The notes below the pieces were generated by a model, which worked only from the letters and a program-made list of their open reading frames with translations, ran no database searches and was not told the DNA's origin. Below are positions 5,567-7,825 of a stretch of 7,825 nucleotides of DNA, in pieces. Source of the DNA: Candidatus Poribacteria bacterium (GTDB taxonomy: Bacteria > Poribacteria > WGA-4E > WGA-3G); assembly GCA_009845505.1 (NCBI GenBank), contig VXZL01000582.1:1-7825 (forward strand). Direction: 5' to 3'. Numbering within the stretch: position 1 is the stretch's first letter; each line of letters starts with the position of its first letter. A program made the position numbers and the translations under genes.

Positions 5567-7069
5567 TCACAACAAGAGCCCTTGCTCCGCCAAATCAATA
5601 GCCGTGAACATTGCCCATGCCTTATTTAGGGTTTCATAATACTCGGTTTCAGGTACCGAATCCGCGACGATCCCACCCCCAGCTTGTACGTAAGCGATGC
5701 CATCTTTAATGAGGGCAGTTCGGATCGTAATCGCTGTGTCAGCACTGCCAGAGAAACTGAAGTAACCGACTGCGCCGCCGTATGTGGCGCGTCGCGTCGA
5801 TTCAAGTTCGTCGATGATTTCCATCGCGCGTACCTTGGGGGCACCAGAGAGCGTACCCGCAGGTAGACACGAGCGAAGGACATCAAAAGCCGTCATATTC
5901 TCGCGCAGGCGGCCAACGACGCGTGAAACGATGTGCATCACATGTGAAAAACGTTCGACGATCATAAGGTCGGTCACCTCAACGCTATGATACTCGCATA
6001 CACGTCCAAGGTCGTTGCGTCCTAAATCCACGAGCATGACGTGCTCCGCACGTTCTTTCGGATCCGTGAGAAGTTCCTGTCCTAACGCTTGGTCTTCTTC
6101 TGGCGTCGCGCCACGCGGACGTGTGCCAGCGATTGGAACCGTCTGGACGATGCCGTCTTCTACACGGACCATCATCTCTGGTGATGCACCCACGATGTTA
6201 AAACTATCAAATTTCAGATAATACATATATGGCGAGGGGTTGACGACTCTCAAAGCTCGGTAAACCTCAAATGGGTCTACGGATACCGGACAACTCAGCC
6301 GCTGCGAACATACAGCTTGGATGATGTCCCCTGCTGCTATGTATTCTTTGGCGCGTCGCACCATATCCTCATAAGCAGGCTTCGTGAAATTCGACTGCGG
6401 CTCTGATAAGACCTCCTCTTGCGGCTCTGATGGCTCATCTTTGTTCACGTCCAGACGTGTTTCTGGAACAGCCGTGAGTTTTTTAACCAAAGCGTCAATT
6501 TTCGCAACTGCATTCGCATAAGCCGTGTCCACATCTCCGTCAATATGTGCGTTCACTACCACCCTAATCTGATGGTTCACATGATCGAATATCAGAATCG
6601 TCTCGGCAATCATGAAAAAGCAATCCGGAATTTGCAGATCATCTTCAGTGCTATCAGGTAACTCCTCTACGAAACGCACCATGTCGTAACTCATATAACC
6701 GACCGCCCCGCCGTGGAATTGCGGTAAGCCCTCAATATGGACAGGGTTATAATTCCGCATCATCTCCTCAAGTGCCCCTAACGGGTCTTCATATTCTTGT
6801 GATACCGTTTCACCCGTCGTCAAGTCCTCAATAGTAACCTGATGGCCTTTGCTCCGGAAAAGCACTGATGGCTGACTTCCCAGAAATGAATAGCGCGCAA
6901 CATTTTCACCGCCTTCAACGCTTTCGAGCAAGAACATATAATTATCTGGCATCAACTTGTAAAAAGCAGATACCGGTGTCTCCATATCCGCTAAAATCGA
7001 TCGGTATACTGGTATTGTGTTCCCTGATTTCGCTGCCTCGCGAAAGTCTTCCAACGTTGGATGATACAT
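5567..7069 (-). CDS. trpE: Anthranilate synthase component I
   Basis: TrpE converts chorismate to anthranilate with ammonia supplied by TrpG, and it is the usual point of feedback control by tryptophan. The 500-residue protein has the N-terminal domain with LLES (47-50), the tryptophan-site element, followed by RYSFLG and [10 protein letters not shown]. The chorismate-binding domain contains [11 protein letters not shown], the catalytic-position His of VMHIVS (about 379), [10 protein letters not shown] (403-412), YGGAVGY (430-436) and GGGIVADS (464-471). A Glu/Pro-rich linker joins the two halves. Two ATG codons are adjacent, at 7072 and 7069. AAGGAG lies 2 nt before the first and 5 nt before the second, so I take the second, and the difference is one residue. 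Conserved LLES makes it TrpE rather than PabB or an isochorismate synthase. It begins the probable trpE-trpG-DUF71-DUF71 unit. No tryptophan-rich leader peptide is visible upstream. Confidence 0.96.
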   Translation of the reverse strand: MYHPTLEDFREAAKSGNTIPVYRSILADMETPVSAFYKLMPDNYMFLLESVEGGENVARYSFLGSQPSVLFRSKGHQVTIEDLTTGETVSQEYEDPLGALEEMMRNYNPVHIEGLPQFHGGAVGYMSYDMVRFVEELPDSTEDDLQIPDCFFMIAETILIFDHVNHQIRVVVNAHIDGDVDTAYANAVAKIDALVKKLTAVPETRLDVNKDEPSEPQEEVLSEPQSNFTKPAYEDMVRRAKEYIAAGDIIQAVCSQRLSCPVSVDPFEVYRALRVVNPSPYMYYLKFDSFNIVGASPEMMVRVEDGIVQTVPIAGTRPRGATPEEDQALGQELLTDPKERAEHVMLVDLGRNDLGRVCEYHSVEVTDLMIVERFSHVMHIVSRVVGRLRENMTAFDVLRSCLPAGTLSGAPKVRAMEIIDELESTRRATYGGAVGYFSFSGSADTAITIRTALIKDGIAYVQAGGGIVADSVPETEYYETLNKAWAMFTAIDLAEQGLLL

Positions 7070-7074
7070 CATAA

Positions 7075-7080
7075 CTCCTT
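7075..7080 (-). promoter_or_regulatory. trpE: Ribosome binding site of trpE
   Basis: The minus strand reads AAGGAG here. The 5-nt spacing to ATG 7069 is better than the 2-nt spacing to ATG 7072, so it favours the second of the two adjacent start codons. Confidence 0.7.
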
Positions 7081-7264
7081 TCTCATATCTGTAACATCAA
7101 AGTTTTTCTTATACAGTACCAAACATCATAAGCATAAGAACAGCAGTTGAAAACAGTGTTTACGATGGACAGTGCTATTCTGTTTTGACCTGTACGGGGT
7201 AAACTGAATCAAACAATTTCTGAGCAAATGCTAAGATACGAAAATTAGTAGAACATAGGAGACT
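7081..7264. other. Non-coding upstream region of trpE
   Basis: This part of the 331-bp hisI-trpE gap holds no credible gene. It is A/T-rich. It contains a 7-bp inverted pair AAAACAG/CTGTTTT (7150-7156 and 7180-7186) and an ACAGTG direct repeat (7153-7158 and 7169-7174), either of which could be an operator or chance. A five-codon reading frame on the minus strand (MFGTV) has no tryptophan codons, so I see no attenuation leader. Confidence 0.4.
7125..7153 (-). promoter_or_regulatory. Possible promoter for trpE operon
   Basis: On the minus strand TTTTCA (7148-7153) and TATGAT (7125-7130) are separated by exactly 17 bp, matching the sigma-70 consensus at 4 of 6 and 5 of 6 positions. The -10 box is about 55 bp before the trpE start codon. 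The match is modest in A/T-rich DNA and unproven for this organism. Confidence 0.3.
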
Positions 7265-7402
7265 GGTGCTTTATCCAGTTTCAAATTAAGGGTGCCCGCT
7301 TCCGTTTGTAGTAGGGCAATTTATTGCCCGTCGTTGAACTGAAACGTGCGATAAATCGCACTACTACAAACTAATCCTTAAATTCAAGGTGGACAAAGCA
7401 CT
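7265..7402. repeat. Nested inverted-repeat element (MITE-like) between hisI and trpE
   Basis: The 138-bp element has three layers. Outer arms of 27 bp (7265-7291 and 7376-7402) are inverted copies matching at 21 of 27 positions, with cores like TGCTTT, TCCA and TTAAGG. Inside them are perfect 11-bp arms GTTTGTAGTAG/CTACTACAAAC (7304-7314 and 7361-7371). Each inner arm leads into its own perfect 7-bp hairpin: GGGCAAT-TT-ATTGCCC (7314-7329) and GTGCGAT-AA-ATCGCAC (7346-7361). A 16-bp centre separates the two hairpins. The right arm ends inside the hisI stop codon. There is no coding capacity and I see no clear target-site duplication. It looks like a non-autonomous mobile or dispersed repeat. 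In the hisI transcript it would form a large 3' structure, although no T-run follows. Confidence 0.75.
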
Positions 7403-7781
7403 AATAGACAGCATCTGCATCGAAAATCTTTTCACCTACCACACGCGTTGACTCTCCGTCGGGGGAAACTTCTCGAAAGAAGCAGGAACGATAGCCAACA
7501 TGACACGCTGCTACCTTCTGCTCAACTTTAATGAGCAAGGCATCGCCATCACAATCGACTGCGATAGACTTAACCGTCTGCGTATGCCCTGAAGTCTCCC
7601 CCTTTATCCAGAGTTTCTGGCGGGAACGGCTCCAGAAGCAGACACGTCCACTCGTTAATGTCTCTTTTATGGCTTCCGTGTTCATATAGCCTACCATTAA
7701 AATTTCGTTGTTCGTGTCATCTTGAATGACTGCAGCGACTAAACCGTCTCGGTCATATTTAAGTTCCGATAGAATTTTCAA
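7401..7781 (-). CDS. hisI: Phosphoribosyl-AMP cyclohydrolase
   Basis: HisI opens the adenine ring of phosphoribosyl-AMP, the third step of histidine biosynthesis. It is a metal-dependent (zinc and magnesium) dimer. The 126-residue protein shows GYMN (31-34), FWSRSR (49-54), KGETSGH (60-66), the DCDGDA cluster with Cys77 and neighbouring Asp76, Asp78 and Asp80, then ACHVGYRSCFF with Cys93 and Cys100. The three cysteines are the known zinc ligands. No HisE (pyrophosphohydrolase) domain follows, so it is the single-function form. I choose the TTG start at 7781 because AAGGAGG lies nine nt upstream. The longer frame from TTG 7805 would place that ribosome site inside the coding region and add eight residues outside the family. 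The stop codon overlaps the right arm of the inverted-repeat element. Upstream his genes, if any, are outside the window. Confidence 0.95.
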   Translation of the reverse strand: MKILSELKYDRDGLVAAVIQDDTNNEILMVGYMNTEAIKETLTSGRVCFWSRSRQKLWIKGETSGHTQTVKSIAVDCDGDALLIKVEQKVAACHVGYRSCFFREVSPDGESTRVVGEKIFDADAVY

Positions 7782-7790
7782 TCGGATTCT

Positions 7791-7797
7791 CCTCCTT
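7791..7797 (-). promoter_or_regulatory. hisI: Strong ribosome binding site setting a TTG start for hisI
   Basis: The minus strand reads AAGGAGG, a near-perfect match to the anti-Shine-Dalgarno, nine nt before TTG 7781. It decides the start and marks hisI as using a rare initiation codon. A TGA at 7802-7804 just before it may end an upstream gene, but only seven codons of that frame are visible. Confidence 0.75.
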
Positions 7798-7825
7798 AAA
7801 ATCAAAAAACCTTACGCTTCCGGGA

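Noticed and set aside
5496..5570. Longer TrpG starting with GTG at 5570
   Set aside because: The added 25 residues have no family counterpart and are encoded by repeat sequence. AAGGAG sits at the right distance from ATG 5495. Kept only as a minor possibility in the findings.
7081..7140. Tryptophan attenuator or leader peptide before trpE
   Set aside because: The only short frame found (MFGTV) lacks tryptophan codons, and no competing terminator hairpin with a T-run is visible.
7782..7805. Longer HisI starting at TTG 7805
   Set aside because: It would bury the AAGGAGG ribosome site within the coding region and add a non-homologous Arg-rich leader.
7802..7825. C-terminal end of an upstream gene on the minus strand
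   Set aside because: A TGA at 7802-7804 closes one frame, but only seven codons are visible, which is too few to support a gene or name it.
1..7825. CRISPR arrays, tRNA or rRNA genes, prophage or toxin-antitoxin genes
   Set aside because: No regularly spaced repeats, cloverleaf-like segments or related protein motifs were seen. The repeats present are short intergenic palindromes.

Overview
This 7.8 kb window carries eight complete or nearly complete protein genes, and almost all of them are core metabolism. I found no rRNA, tRNA, CRISPR array, phage gene or transposase. The organism looks like an uncultured bacterium of medium GC. The prolyl-tRNA synthetase is the short archaeal/eukaryal-like (Thermus-type) form with a C-terminal zinc module. 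The gaps between genes are unusually rich in short inverted and direct repeats. From memory, those repeat types (runs like CAGTTATCTGTTAA, GGAAG-rich stretches, GTAGTAGGGC-hairpins) resemble genomes of Candidatus Poribacteria or relatives. That assignment is inference and needs a database search.

Layout. The left part (1-3481) lies on the plus strand: proS (proline-tRNA charging), sucD (succinyl-CoA ligase alpha subunit, without sucC beside it) and panB (first committed step of pantothenate synthesis). They are separated by two gaps of about 165 bp that hold hairpins and repeats. sucD and panB have no evident Shine-Dalgarno (SD) sequence. The right part (3486-7825) lies on the minus strand. 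Read in the direction of transcription it runs hisI (histidine pathway), a 330-bp gap with an elaborate inverted-repeat element, trpE, trpG, then two tandem DUF71/COG2102 ATP-pyrophosphatase genes. panB and the last DUF71 gene converge with only 4 bp between their stop codons.

How the genes work together. TrpE and TrpG form anthranilate synthase: TrpG releases ammonia from glutamine and TrpE uses it on chorismate. The two DUF71 genes follow trpG with gaps of only 15 nt each, so trpE-trpG-DUF71A-DUF71B is probably one transcription unit. DUF71 proteins activate a carboxylate with ATP for amide formation. Their substrates here are unknown. One looks like the bacterial group previously linked to B12 salvage, and the other is a divergent paralogue closer to the Dph6 type. 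The remaining trp and his genes, sucC and panC are not in the window.

I see no clear new defence or mobile system. The observations most worth a second look are the nested inverted-repeat element between hisI and trpE, which has compensating base changes in its two hairpins; the tandem DUF71 pair behind a glutaminase gene; and the repeat-filled trpE-trpG spacer, which may have displaced an original overlapping start.
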